64,000 nt of DNA from a virus: IMG/VR virus record IMGVR_UViG_3300031787_000039, positions 1 to 64,000 of that record; one strand, 5' to 3'. Below, piece after piece: positions 39,054 through 48,190 of this stretch. Numbering within the stretch: the first letter of the stretch is position 1; each line of letters begins with the position of its first letter. The translations under genes and the position numbers were made by a program. Under the pieces are notes generated by a model that was not told where the DNA came from, ran no database searches, and worked only from the letters and a program-made list of their open reading frames with translations.

Positions 39054-39235
39054 TATTCTTGATCCTCTTGTGATTCTTGTTCAGTTTCATATTCATCGCC
39101 AAACAAAGATGCCGCTACAATAGGTCTAGCAACATCAATTTTTTCAGCGGCTTTTGCGAATAATGCACTTTTAATAGCATCAGAAACATCCGATGCTTTT
39201 GCATCTGTCGCAATCAAATCGATAATATTATCCAT
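39053..39235 (-). CDS. 67: Prohead core protein, T4 gp67-like
   Basis: The 60-residue product starts MDNIIDLIATDAKASDVSDAI with helices rich in Ala, has the SLFGDE turn, and ends in an acidic tail (YETEQESQEDQE). This matches T4 gp67 in layout (helix plus acidic tail; 80 residues in T4) and in position, directly after gene 20. The sequence itself is weakly similar, so synteny carries much of the weight. A late promoter lies 26 bases upstream, overlapping the gene 20 stop. Confidence 0.7.
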   Translation of the reverse strand: MDNIIDLIATDAKASDVSDAIKSALFAKAAEKIDVARPIVAASLFGDEYETEQESQEDQE

Positions 39236-39260
39236 GAAATGTTATAGTGTATATATTGTA

Positions 39261-39267
39261 TATTTAT
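39261..39267 (-). promoter_or_regulatory. T4-type late promoter (ATAAATA) at the end of gene 20
   Basis: ATAAATA contains the TAA stop of gene 20 and lies 26 bases upstream of the gp67-like ATG. Confidence 0.7.
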
Positions 39268-40940
39268 ATCTCTGCTTTTTTAGCGTCCTTTTGCATTTGA
39301 GCATCTACATCTGATGCATCCTGTTCCATATCTGGTTCAGTTGGAACCTGACCCAAATCTCCACCTTGAGGTAGAGGCTCTCCTGTAATTGGATCAATCA
39401 TTGAAGGATCTGGAATGATACCTTTTTGAATCTCATCTTCAATCTGCGTATCAATTTCAATGATTTCAGCATCAGTTTGTCTGAGAATTTTCTTTCTTAC
39501 ATATTCAGTAGAGTAATACTTGCCAATGTAAGGTTCGATAGTTGCAAGGTTTCCGAGTCTACTTTGAAGTAGTTCTGCTTCTTTTAGTTCGGCAAATTGA
39601 TTATCATACAGGAAATCATACTGAATATGATCAGACATAATCTCCCAGTCTTCGGGAGTAACAATATTTTTGAGAATCAATTGCGTTCTCAGCATATCGT
39701 TGAACATCTGAGAGAATCTCTTTCTCAGACGACCAACAAACTTAGCAAACTTAAGTTCGTCTCTCAGAATTTCAGAAGAACGACCAAGATTGAATCCACC
39801 ATCAGCAGCGATTCTTGACTCAGGAACACCAAGTGCTCTATATAGTTTCTTTTGGAAATACTCAATATCGGCAAGTTCTCCTAAGTTTTGTCCACCAGGA
39901 AGTGTGGTAATTTCTGTACCACGACCACCCTCTCTTCTTGGAAGCCAGAAGTCTTCCATCATGGACATAAACTTACGGTCATCACGGATTTCTCCAGTTG
40001 AAGCGTCGTAGGCAAGTTTATTTCTGTAGCGAGACATAACCTCTTTCAGGTATTGCTCTGCCTTTACCTTAGGTAGGTTACCAACGTCAATATAGAAAAT
40101 ACGACGCTCTGGTGCTCTAGACAATCTATAGATAACCAAAGAATCTTCAATCATACGAAGTTGATTGAGTGCTTTGATTGCCTTATGCATATAAGACAAT
40201 ACTGTTCCTTTGTTCCTATCTACAAGACCAGAACTACAATATACAATGGAGTCCTTAGCAATTTTTACACCTTTTACTTTACCACCGGCACCACTGAAAG
40301 TTCCGCTTGGATAATTTGGTTTTGGTGTATAAACAAAATACTCTTCAATTTGTGGTTCTATTATCTGATCGGAATTATTTTTTCCTCCCATTGCAGCATT
40401 AGCAATAGCAAGACCGCGCTTGTCCTCTTTCTTTTCCTGACGGACAAACTTCATTTTCATTGGGTCAATGTATCTCAAGTCCTGAATACCTGCCTGAGGA
40501 TTCTTGAGGTCAATGACTTTCAAATAGTAAAGTCTTCCGTCAACATACCAATTTCTAAAAATTTCATGGCACTTCTTATCGAAGTCCATTATTTCTTTGA
40601 GATATCTAAACTCGTCTCTAATTACCTGTTTCAGTCTATCACTAGCATTCAAGTTTGAGAGCTCAATCTCAACTGGAGAATCATAAAGATCGCTAACGAT
40701 GGCTTCATTCACAACATCTTCAATGGCTCCATCACACTCTGGGTGAAGAGCCATTTCACGATATCTTTTAATTAAATCATGCTCAGTTCTATAGACACCT
40801 TCAATATCAAGATAATGCCCATAAAAACCACTACTAATATAGTTATCAACCCCGTCCTCATTAGTTTGAGGAACGGGGGAAATAACTGAAGGTGGTTTAC
40901 TTTGGTCGCCGTCAATAGAAAAACCAAAAAGTCGTGCCAT
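39264..40940 (-). CDS. 20: Portal protein, T4 gp20-like
   Basis: This is the dodecameric portal at the head vertex for DNA packaging and tail joining. The product has 558 residues (T4: 524). Segments recognised include HPECDGAIEDVVNEAI, RYIDPMKMKFVRQEKK, RAPERRIFYIDVGNLPK and RNKLAYDASTGEIRDDRKFMSMMEDFWLPRREGGRGTEITTLPGGQNL (quoted in parts: 'EDFWLPRREGGRGTE', 'ITTLPGGQNL'). These are highly conserved portal motifs widely used as a cyanophage marker. The C-terminus is acidic and Gln-rich. The late promoter overlaps the gene 19 stop. Confidence 0.97.
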   Translation of the reverse strand: MARLFGFSIDGDQSKPPSVISPVPQTNEDGVDNYISSGFYGHYLDIEGVYRTEHDLIKRYREMALHPECDGAIEDVVNEAIVSDLYDSPVEIELSNLNASDRLKQVIRDEFRYLKEIMDFDKKCHEIFRNWYVDGRLYYLKVIDLKNPQAGIQDLRYIDPMKMKFVRQEKKEDKRGLAIANAAMGGKNNSDQIIEPQIEEYFVYTPKPNYPSGTFSGAGGKVKGVKIAKDSIVYCSSGLVDRNKGTVLSYMHKAIKALNQLRMIEDSLVIYRLSRAPERRIFYIDVGNLPKVKAEQYLKEVMSRYRNKLAYDASTGEIRDDRKFMSMMEDFWLPRREGGRGTEITTLPGGQNLGELADIEYFQKKLYRALGVPESRIAADGGFNLGRSSEILRDELKFAKFVGRLRKRFSQMFNDMLRTQLILKNIVTPEDWEIMSDHIQYDFLYDNQFAELKEAELLQSRLGNLATIEPYIGKYYSTEYVRKKILRQTDAEIIEIDTQIEDEIQKGIIPDPSMIDPITGEPLPQGGDLGQVPTEPDMEQDASDVDAQMQKDAKKAEI

Positions 40941-40966
40941 CGTATAACTGTTTGCTTATTATTGAC

Positions 40967-40973
40967 TATTTAG
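40967..40973 (-). promoter_or_regulatory. T4-type late promoter for gene 20 (CTAAATA)
   Basis: CTAAATA contains the gene 19 stop codon and lies 27 bases upstream of the gene 20 ATG. Confidence 0.7.
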
Positions 40974-41569
40974 TTGATGTCTTCACCACCAGCATTTGCA
41001 GCATTACCTCTTACTGCTTCCCACCAGAGAACTTGGAGTTCAACAGTAAACTCTTGAATAACACCAGTACTATCATATGATAGATCAATAGGTGCAACTT
41101 GAGTTGGGAAAACATCATAGAAATGATACTTTCTCAGGGTGCCGCCGTTACGATCAAGTTGGTAGATGTAAGCATCTGCCTGATAATCTGCTGGATTGGT
41201 TAGACCAGTGTTATCAGATACTCTATTTACAGTATTCATCCACTTTTCGAAAGCGGAACGAATAGCAAAGTCAGTATCGTTGATAACAGTGATTGTCCAA
41301 GTATCGAATGTACGATCTCCTGCTACTTTGAGGATTCTTCCTCTGAAAGGAACCTCAATAGGAGCAACATTGGATGCTGGAAGGTTTGCTGCCTTAACAA
41401 GGAAACGTGCCTTGTTAAGGATATCATTCAAACCATCAACTTGAACTGTGCTTGGGAATGAAAGCTCAACCTCAAAGAGGTTAGAGCGAGCACCGCCACC
41501 AGTCAGCTTACTCTTGAAGTCAGTAATCTTTCTTAGTGGGGGTGGATTAAGTTGATTTCTAGTTGCCAT
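40970..41569 (-). CDS. 19: Tail tube protein, T4 gp19-like
   Basis: It forms the inner tail tube. The product has 199 residues (T4: 163). The N-terminus PPLRKITDFKSKLTGGGARSN, the strand pattern NLFEVELSFP, and IEVPFRGRILKVAGDRTFDT match cyanophage gp19. It ends with a short Asn/Gly-rich tail. It lies between the sheath and the portal as in T4. The 37-base gap upstream contains the palindrome TTGATTAATCAA and a GAGGC ribosome site but no clear late promoter, so it is probably expressed from the gene 18 promoter. Confidence 0.96.
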   Translation of the reverse strand: MATRNQLNPPPLRKITDFKSKLTGGGARSNLFEVELSFPSTVQVDGLNDILNKARFLVKAANLPASNVAPIEVPFRGRILKVAGDRTFDTWTITVINDTDFAIRSAFEKWMNTVNRVSDNTGLTNPADYQADAYIYQLDRNGGTLRKYHFYDVFPTQVAPIDLSYDSTGVIQEFTVELQVLWWEAVRGNAANAGGEDIN

Positions 41570-41587
41570 TTTTGTTTGCCTCTAAGG

Positions 41588-41599
41588 TTGATTAATCAA
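41588..41599. other. 12-bp palindrome between genes 18 and 19
   Basis: TTGATTAATCAA is perfectly self-complementary and lies in the short gap upstream of the gene 19 ribosome site. It may be an RNA-processing site or chance. Confidence 0.3.
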
Positions 41600-41606
41600 A
41601 TAATTA

Positions 41607-43793
41607 TCAGACGTTACCGATGACTTCCGAGAAGGAAACCCCAGTTCTGGTGGCGACAAAGGTTAGACCGATGAAGTTGATCGATCTGTTTGGTTTGATG
41701 TAGATATCAGCAACAAACTCGTTGTTGTCGATAACAGCAGCAGTATTATTTGTTTCATCACAAATAACGACATAATCAAAGATTCCTCTCTTAGCCTGGA
41801 CATCGCGGAGGAATGGTTCAACAATATTTACAAAGTTGGTTCTTGTGATCTCATCGTTGAACTCGAACAGTTGATCCCTAGCGGCAGCAGCAATTGCTTG
41901 CTCCAGATAGATGAAGAGGCGGCGAACGTTGATTCTATCGAACGCTGAAGACTTGGCGAAACCAGTCTTATCACCAAATAGAACGATACCATCACCAGGC
42001 GAGAAGATAACAGGGTTGATTCTGTTAGAATACAACTTATCTCTTTGGACCTTGCTTGGGTTGTAGGTCAACTTAACAGCGTTGAGGATAGCACCTCTAG
42101 CAGTACCAGCAGGTGAGAACCATGGGAAGTTGTTGAGGTCGTTTCTAGCACACAGACCAGCAATATCACCATTTAGTGGGATATAACGGAAGGCATCAGA
42201 GAATCTATCATAAGTGTACTTATAACCACTATCAAATACAGCGTAGGATGATGAAGTGATAGGAGCGTAGAAACTCAGAACATTATCGGTAATATCAGAG
42301 TCCGAGTTAACCGTTACTGAACCAACAGCACTATCGTTAAGGAACGCTAGTCTGTATGGTGAGATGAATGCGATAGCATCTTGTCTTGCTTCAGCAACTG
42401 CAATGAGTTTATTAGCAAGAGCTTGTGCAGTCTCCTTAGCATAATTTGCTGAACCCATCAACAGGAAGTCAATATCATAGTTATCGGTATTCTCAAAGAT
42501 ACCATAACCAGAAGATAATTTGGAGAGAGTTGAAGTTAGAGCACCAGACGAGGTGAGGTCTGTTCCATCATCATAGTTCTTACCACCACCTAGGGTGTAA
42601 GTGTTGCTTCCAGAAGCTGCAAAGTTAACTCCATCAGCATCTTGATCCCAACCGATGTCGCTAGCAAGAGTAAAGTTGCTGCTAAACGCTGTTGTTGTAA
42701 TACCAGCAGGAGCAGAACCACCAAAGACGTTTGTTGAAACGTTATAAAGATACTTTCTCCAGTAAGAAGAAGAACCTACAGAGTACTCGGCATCCTTTGC
42801 CTTGGAAAGTGCAACGTGCTTCTCAAGAATAGTACCAGCGTTTCCACTTACGGTTCCTTTGTCGTCAATAACAACAACATGGATTTCGTCGAATCTTGAG
42901 TTTCTAGCAGCAGCATAAGATGAAGTTGCAGGTCTATCAACGAGTGTATTCCAAGCAATGGTTGCTCCACTAGAAAGAGAAATGGTTTGTTGGTCAAACC
43001 AATCTTGTCTTGAGGTGTATGCCGTTTGACCTACTGCCGTTGTCTGACCAGTGGTGTGGATAGCAACAGAACCAGATGATGAGAAAGCATAAACACCAGC
43101 AGGTTGATAGTCAACCGAAGTCTCAGTTCCAGCAGCAGAAACGTGTGATAGAACTTTAACTTGAAGTGAGTATGGTGAGTCTGAAGTTCCAGAACCACTA
43201 ATACCTGTGACGATTCCCTTTAGATAACCATCAAGGGTGCTGGTTGAACCAGAACCTGGTAGGGTGGATGAAATTGCCTGTGTGATACCATATCCAACAG
43301 AAATAGTTGGAACTGTAGCACTTGTTTGAACGCCAGCAATAATTTGATCTGCTTTAGCGTCAATAGTGGCGACTCTAACGCCATTTGCCCAAGAACCAGG
43401 GTTTCTAGCAGTAAAGGTTACTCCACTGATAGTGTTCTCCTGATAACCTAACTGACCATAATGTTCAGTACTCTTAATCTTGATACTAGATGCTGTTCCA
43501 ACAAAAGCATTTGTAAGAGCATTATCGTCTGCTCTAACAACTTGAAGATTACCACCATACGCTAAGTATGAAGAGGCAACCATCCAATGCTCATAGTGCT
43601 TGTCGGTATTGTATGGCTCACCGAAATTCTTCAGTAGATCGGCTTCATCGCCAACAAGAACAGGTACATCGACTGGTCCCTTAGCAAAGGGAGCAACCAG
43701 AGCACCTACTGCACCATTAGTAGCATCAACTCTACCAACAGTGAGGTCAACCTCTCTTACTACAATTCCAGGAGATGCTAAATTTAGCGGCAT
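41607..43793 (-). CDS. 18: Tail sheath protein, T4 gp18-like
   Basis: This is the contractile sheath subunit. The product has 728 residues (T4: 659). The N-terminus PLNLASPGIVVREVDLTVGRVDAT and the C-terminal core (RRLFIYLEQAIAAAARDQLFEFND, TRTNFVNIVEPFLRDVQAKRGIFDY) are the conserved parts. The middle carries a Gly/Ser/Thr-rich outer domain, larger than in T4, that would face the outside. A late promoter lies 36 bases upstream. Confidence 0.97.
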   Translation of the reverse strand: MPLNLASPGIVVREVDLTVGRVDATNGAVGALVAPFAKGPVDVPVLVGDEADLLKNFGEPYNTDKHYEHWMVASSYLAYGGNLQVVRADDNALTNAFVGTASSIKIKSTEHYGQLGYQENTISGVTFTARNPGSWANGVRVATIDAKADQIIAGVQTSATVPTISVGYGITQAISSTLPGSGSTSTLDGYLKGIVTGISGSGTSDSPYSLQVKVLSHVSAAGTETSVDYQPAGVYAFSSSGSVAIHTTGQTTAVGQTAYTSRQDWFDQQTISLSSGATIAWNTLVDRPATSSYAAARNSRFDEIHVVVIDDKGTVSGNAGTILEKHVALSKAKDAEYSVGSSSYWRKYLYNVSTNVFGGSAPAGITTTAFSSNFTLASDIGWDQDADGVNFAASGSNTYTLGGGKNYDDGTDLTSSGALTSTLSKLSSGYGIFENTDNYDIDFLLMGSANYAKETAQALANKLIAVAEARQDAIAFISPYRLAFLNDSAVGSVTVNSDSDITDNVLSFYAPITSSSYAVFDSGYKYTYDRFSDAFRYIPLNGDIAGLCARNDLNNFPWFSPAGTARGAILNAVKLTYNPSKVQRDKLYSNRINPVIFSPGDGIVLFGDKTGFAKSSAFDRINVRRLFIYLEQAIAAAARDQLFEFNDEITRTNFVNIVEPFLRDVQAKRGIFDYVVICDETNNTAAVIDNNEFVADIYIKPNRSINFIGLTFVATRTGVSFSEVIGNV

Positions 43794-43828
43794 CTTCTAT
43801 TCTCCTTAGTCCAGAATTATTCTAGAAA

Positions 43829-43835
43829 TATTTAT
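43829..43835 (-). promoter_or_regulatory. T4-type late promoter for gene 18 (ATAAATA)
   Basis: ATAAATA lies in the gap between the small zinc-binding gene and gene 18, 36 bases upstream of the ATG at 43793. Confidence 0.75.
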
Positions 43836-43875
43836 TAAAAAGTGTCCTTTGAATGGGGAAACAGTGCGTGAACCG

Positions 43876-44106
43876 CTACCAGTCAGGATATTCCCACAGT
43901 TCTGTTGGTGTTGGTCTTTTCTTATTTGATAAAACTCTCTTCTTAGTACATTCCTTACATTCATAAGAATAGGCAGAAGGTAAAGCACCCCTGCCTTTTC
44001 TAGTTAGATAAAAGTCATCTATCAAATTTTTTATTTCTCCACAAATCCTACACTCCCTATCAAAAAGAAGTATGTGTTCTAGATTTATTTGATCTTCTAA
44101 GTCCAT
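43876..44106 (-). CDS. Small zinc-binding protein, possible endonuclease VII/HNH remnant (76 aa)
   Basis: The frame from the ATG at 44106 reads MDLEDQINLEHILLFDRECR.... It contains CRICGEIKNLIDDFYLTRKG and, 27 residues after the first pair, CKECTKKR, giving a CxxC...CxxC zinc site. This resembles the N-terminal zinc-binding part of endonuclease VII-like or HNH proteins, but the catalytic part is missing. It could be a remnant or a stand-alone binding protein. It is joined to gene 17 by TAATG, which also fixes its start. A second homing gene lies upstream of 17, so this may be a mobile-gene hotspot. Confidence 0.7.
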   Translation of the reverse strand: MDLEDQINLEHILLFDRECRICGEIKNLIDDFYLTRKGRGALPSAYSYECKECTKKRVLSNKKRPTPTELWEYPDW

Positions 44107-45758
44107 TAATAATATTCCCACATATAAGATCTATCACCATACTCATCGGTATGCCATCTATCTCCATCACTATCAACAAAAGTGCTTTCATCCAAACCAT
44201 CCAATATAAATCCAAATGGAGCCATATCTTGTTCTATTTGATTTTTTTGCTCTTCATAAATTCTTTTACGAATATCATTATCGGTCATCTCTTTGAAGTA
44301 TTCTTGTGCTACCAACCAAGAAAATATAACCAAGCACATCGCTAGGTCATCATTACATCCTTCCTCTGCCTCAAAGGAATTATGTCTTTGAGCAAATGTT
44401 GTAAGTTCCGATATAATATCGTAATCTACAGTCAATAACTTATCATCCTCCATAAGAGTTTTTAGGTTAGAGCAACCCAACTTCTTCACTGCTGCAGTCA
44501 TTCTTACACCCATCTGCGATTTCTTACCAGAGAAACCATGCCCGATAACTTGTCCGGCACGACCTCTCATTGCAGCCATAAGCATATTTTCATATTCTAA
44601 ATCATAGTGTAAAATATTAGCAACTTGTTCCCCAATATCATTAACCTCGATAAGTAACCAAGCATTATTATATCCCTTAGCAACATCGATAATAACACTT
44701 GGAAATAACATTGGTTTTATTTCATTATTTCTATACTTCGCCACTACCTTATATGGAAACTGTGTGATATCAAAAATAATAAATGCAGAGTAATCATTTC
44801 CAAGACCACGAGCAACGTCTACGGTGATTAAATAATTGTGCTCTTCCCGTGGTTTTTCATAAACGTCTAATCCGGCATTCCTTTTTATTGGATTTTCATA
44901 AACAAGATTTCTAAGTTTTGATGGGTTGATGAGAGTGTTGACTGATCCTAAGAATTCACACTCAAACTCAACCTTGAATTGTTGTTCTGAGGTGTTAGCA
45001 ATAGTTTGCTCTTTCCATGCATCATCTCTACCGGGAACTTCTGACCAGTGAACATCAGTGGGAACATATTCATTTTTATTTCTTTCCGCATCATGCCACA
45101 TGCGGTAGAAATGGTTCATACCCCTAGGGGTAGAAACAATAATTACCTTTGTGCTCTGTCCAGAAGAAATAGTAGGATAAACAGAGGCAAAGAAGTCATC
45201 AGCAATGTGATTTGGGATGAACGCGAACTCGTCGAGAAAGATGACATTATAGGATCCGCCTCGGACAGCAGATGACGAAGTAGAGTTAGACGAAATTTTG
45301 GAGCCATTTTCTAATTCTAAAGATCCTTTATTCCATGATATAATACCCTGCTGCATCCACTTCGGCAAGTTTTCATAAGCAAGTTGTAATCTTCCTAGAA
45401 GATCTCTAGCAGTAGATGCTTTGTTGGCTAGAATAGCTATATTAACATTGTCGTTGAAAACAGCATAATGTAACAAATATGAAACACAAGTCGTAGATTT
45501 ACCCGTCTGACGGGGCATTTTACAGATATTAAATCTATTTTTGTGGAAATTACTAATCAGTTTCTCTTGGAATGGGTACATCTCAAAAGGCACCAGACCA
45601 TGATCAAGCGACACGATCTTGATATAATTTCTAGCAAAATAAACTGGATCTTCTTTACACTTTAAGAACTCAATAATTCTATCTTCAGTCCATTCAATGG
45701 GAGTATTAGCTTTTTTGAGCAGAGGATTGCCCAAATAAACATCACTAGACATATTCAT
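44106..45758 (-). CDS. 17: Terminase large subunit, T4 gp17-like
   Basis: This is the DNA-packaging ATPase and headful nuclease. The product has 550 residues (T4: 610). Walker A is CKMPRQTGKST (79-89), Walker B is VIFLDEFAF (172-180), and the coupling motif is VSTPRG. The RNase H-like nuclease domain has TVDVARGLGND, LLIEVNDIG and the late NDDLAMC acid. Two ATGs near the start (45758 and 45752) are possible. The first overlaps the HNH gene by 14 bases. No intron is present. Confidence 0.97.
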   Translation of the reverse strand: MNMSSDVYLGNPLLKKANTPIEWTEDRIIEFLKCKEDPVYFARNYIKIVSLDHGLVPFEMYPFQEKLISNFHKNRFNICKMPRQTGKSTTCVSYLLHYAVFNDNVNIAILANKASTARDLLGRLQLAYENLPKWMQQGIISWNKGSLELENGSKISSNSTSSSAVRGGSYNVIFLDEFAFIPNHIADDFFASVYPTISSGQSTKVIIVSTPRGMNHFYRMWHDAERNKNEYVPTDVHWSEVPGRDDAWKEQTIANTSEQQFKVEFECEFLGSVNTLINPSKLRNLVYENPIKRNAGLDVYEKPREEHNYLITVDVARGLGNDYSAFIIFDITQFPYKVVAKYRNNEIKPMLFPSVIIDVAKGYNNAWLLIEVNDIGEQVANILHYDLEYENMLMAAMRGRAGQVIGHGFSGKKSQMGVRMTAAVKKLGCSNLKTLMEDDKLLTVDYDIISELTTFAQRHNSFEAEEGCNDDLAMCLVIFSWLVAQEYFKEMTDNDIRKRIYEEQKNQIEQDMAPFGFILDGLDESTFVDSDGDRWHTDEYGDRSYMWEYY

Positions 45759-46230
45759 ACCCCCTTTCTGGACCCCAATGTTTCATTCTGTAAGATAATC
45801 CCTGTATCGTTATACCTACATCATCTGCTGCCTCTTGTTGAGAAATATATATTTTTCCATTTATAGAAACTTTTTTGCTATTGGGGTGCTTCTCTCCACC
45901 CTCATACTTATGGCCAAAAGAGCGACCTTTCAGTGCCTCGCTTTTCTTTCTACAAGTTTCTTTACTATGCTTCCTACCAATATTTTTTTGAGTTGCCTTA
46001 TTTAAATTTTCCATAAACCAAGCATCATTGTGCCACCCACACTTATGTATCTCTCTACTACAAACATATAAATGCTCTGGTATATCTTTTCCACCTTCAC
46101 ATCTTGGTGGGAAATGATGAACATCCATACCTCTCATCTGTTCCCAAGTTAATCCCCAATTTTTTCGAGCAATATTTCTTACTGTTTTAGGACTTAACCT
46201 TTCCCTTGGAACTTTAATAATAGCAGACAC
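45745..46230 (-). CDS. HNH homing endonuclease upstream of gene 17
   Basis: The 161-residue product has an HNH motif around H38-H39 (MDVHHFPPRCEGGKD) with later His54 and His62 and a CSREIHKCGWH segment. A NUMOD3-like repeat follows (GRKHSKETCRKKSEALKG). The C-terminal DNA-binding IENR/NUMOD1-like part is KVSINGKIYISQQEAADDVG. It starts with GTG at 46230; no in-frame ATG lies upstream. An exact TATAAATA late promoter is 22 bases upstream, so it is expressed with the packaging genes. Its end overlaps the gene 17 start by 14 bases, suggesting recent insertion with translational coupling. Confidence 0.88.
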   Translation of the reverse strand: MSAIIKVPRERLSPKTVRNIARKNWGLTWEQMRGMDVHHFPPRCEGGKDIPEHLYVCSREIHKCGWHNDAWFMENLNKATQKNIGRKHSKETCRKKSEALKGRSFGHKYEGGEKHPNSKKVSINGKIYISQQEAADDVGITIQGLSYRMKHWGPERGYEYV

Positions 46231-46251
46231 ATTTCAATCCCAATCTAAAAA

Positions 46252-46259
46252 TATTTATA
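46252..46259 (-). promoter_or_regulatory. T4-type late promoter (TATAAATA)
   Basis: Exact TATAAATA 22 bases upstream of the HNH GTG start. It would drive the HNH gene and gene 17. Confidence 0.8.
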
Positions 46260-46292
46260 CAAGATAGACTTCACTCATAACGAAACTCCTTT

Positions 46293-47876
46293 TTAATCTT
46301 CTACATAAATGAACGAAGCACTAGCAGCAGTAATATTAGATGTTGATGAAATTACTGCGGTTATAAAACTATTTGGTGGAACATGAAGTCCAATTTCAGA
46401 TAAATCAACATCAATGGTTGAGTTATCTGATACATGAAAAGCAGCAATAGGAGGTATTGATTGTGCTGCTAATGTAAATAATCCAGTGCTATCTTGAGTT
46501 GCATAAAGTGATGCATTAAAATCACTTTGAGTAGTCCATCTCAAATAATTTGTAAGAACTGGGTTCCAATATATGCGAATAACTGCTGGGTCTCCTGTTG
46601 TATTTACTGATGCAGTAAGTCTTCTAGGAAGTAAATCTCTTGTATTAATCTTACCTTGATAAACAAGTTTATTTTTAAGAGAAATGAGATGATATAAAGA
46701 ACCAGGAGTGTTCATACTATCATTTCTGGTTGTAGTCACTGAATATGGAAGTTTTGTTCTTTCAACAATACCTTCAATCGCACCAAGGAAAGAAGAACCT
46801 CTACAAGTAACAACACCTACACCACCACCTAGATTTGCAGCAACATATCCAATCTTCATTGATGGATTGTCTAGGTGTGGTAGTTGGTTTCTATTTGAAT
46901 AATGTTCGTGATGGAAGAAAATCATATCCCCATTTAGAGGATTTTCAATCGCATATCTAATCTCACCAGAACCTAACCAACGGAAGTTGATTTGATATAC
47001 ATTTAACTTAGATGGGTCTAGAGTAATACCAGAATATCCAGTTCCATCAAGTTTATCTAAATTAAAATCTTCTTGGAAAGTCCAGTTTTCTGTTTGTACT
47101 ACCCCTGCCTGTCTTAATAATGCATTAAAAGATATTGTTGCGGTGCTTGTAATATCAAAAGTTCCAGTTTGAGGTCCAAGAGATGTTGCTAAAAATCTTA
47201 ATCTTGATTGGTCATATTCAACCAAATACAAAGCATTAAAGAGTGCTTGTGCTCTTAATCCTTGTGCGAGTTGAGAAAGATTTCCTGCAAGTGTTCCTGA
47301 ATTTACTGTTACCGCAGTAAAAGAAGTTCCATTCAGAGTGACTGTTACATTTCCATTATCAAGTGTGGTGAAGTCATAACCCTGAATTCTTGCTTTACCA
47401 CCATTTGCACGAAGAACACCAAACTTCCCATTGGTGTGTGCATATCCAATTTGAATTGCTTGTTCTTGATTGAATAGTCCTGCTCTTTGTGTAAATCCTA
47501 CTGGGTTATTTGAGAACGAACCAGTAAATCTGCAAACAACACCTTGTCCTGGACGGTATCTAATAAAGTTCGTACTTCTGATTACACCATAAGAATTTGC
47601 AGAAGAACCAGCACCAACTATAAATGTAGAGTTTGCATGAGTAGCAATTCCTGTTGCACTGAATGTATATGTCTCAAACTCTCTTGGGTCTAATCCATAG
47701 ACAGCATCTGCCTGAATTTTTGGTGTAATTGGGACTGCAATATTCTCACCAAAAGCAGATTTAGAACAAGCACCTTCATTTAGAATATTTCCATACTCAT
47801 CAGCACGGAGATAAACTTCGTGAAGTGTTCTTTCTTGATTTAAGTAGTCTTGTGTAGACTTATTCCACTGAGCCAT
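46293..47876 (-). CDS. Virion structural protein (527 aa)
   Basis: The product begins MAQWNKSTQDYLNQERTLHE and is rich in Asn, Thr, Gly and Leu with beta-strand patterns (GVVCRFTGSFSNNPVGFTQR, YHLISLKNKLVYQGKINTRD). There are no enzyme motifs. Proteins with this start occur in several T4-like cyanophages and are annotated as structural. It is linked by TAATG-type adjacency to the 104-aa head-targeted gene upstream. A tail fibre or head-decoration role is possible. Confidence 0.78.
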   Translation of the reverse strand: MAQWNKSTQDYLNQERTLHEVYLRADEYGNILNEGACSKSAFGENIAVPITPKIQADAVYGLDPREFETYTFSATGIATHANSTFIVGAGSSANSYGVIRSTNFIRYRPGQGVVCRFTGSFSNNPVGFTQRAGLFNQEQAIQIGYAHTNGKFGVLRANGGKARIQGYDFTTLDNGNVTVTLNGTSFTAVTVNSGTLAGNLSQLAQGLRAQALFNALYLVEYDQSRLRFLATSLGPQTGTFDITSTATISFNALLRQAGVVQTENWTFQEDFNLDKLDGTGYSGITLDPSKLNVYQINFRWLGSGEIRYAIENPLNGDMIFFHHEHYSNRNQLPHLDNPSMKIGYVAANLGGGVGVVTCRGSSFLGAIEGIVERTKLPYSVTTTRNDSMNTPGSLYHLISLKNKLVYQGKINTRDLLPRRLTASVNTTGDPAVIRIYWNPVLTNYLRWTTQSDFNASLYATQDSTGLFTLAAQSIPPIAAFHVSDNSTIDVDLSEIGLHVPPNSFITAVISSTSNITAASASFIYVED

Positions 47877-48190
47877 TATTCACTCCACGATAATCTTTCT
47901 GGTTGATACCTCTGAGAACTCTTAATTTTTAAAGAACTTTGAGATTGTGATGGATAGATATTGTGAACAATCGCACCAGGATATTCTCCTTGAAGTTGTT
48001 CAGCGAGAGCGTTCTTATCCATCATAGAACCTTCAACCTCAAGACGATACATCTTTCCTTCCCAAACTACATCAGCAAAGAAAGACTCACTTGCGGTCTC
48101 TGGTTCTTGTGAACCACCTACATTTAAAGTTCCATTAAAATCACCATTGATGGTGATGCTTTCTTGTAAAAACTGTTGAAAACTTTTCAT
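47876..48190 (-). CDS. Small protein with predicted capsid-targeting N-terminus (104 aa)
   Basis: From the ATG at 48190 it begins MKSFQQFLQES, matching the T4 internal-protein targeting peptide MKTYQEFIAE-A, with a gp21-type cut expected after Glu10. The rest has a beta-rich domain (ADVVWEGKMYRLEVEGSM) and a Ser-rich tail. It lies directly upstream of a virion protein and downstream of a large virion-like protein. I chose this ATG over one two codons earlier because it gives a TAATG overlap. It is predicted to be packed in the head and possibly injected. The function of the mature part is unknown. Confidence 0.72.
   Translation of the reverse strand: MKSFQQFLQESITINGDFNGTLNVGGSQEPETASESFFADVVWEGKMYRLEVEGSMMDKNALAEQLQGEYPGAIVHNIYPSQSQSSLKIKSSQRYQPERLSWSE

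Noticed and set aside
43806-43988. Minus-strand 60-codon frame overlapping the zinc-binding gene
   Set aside because: It overlaps the better-supported CxxC gene in another frame and runs through the late promoter of gene 18.
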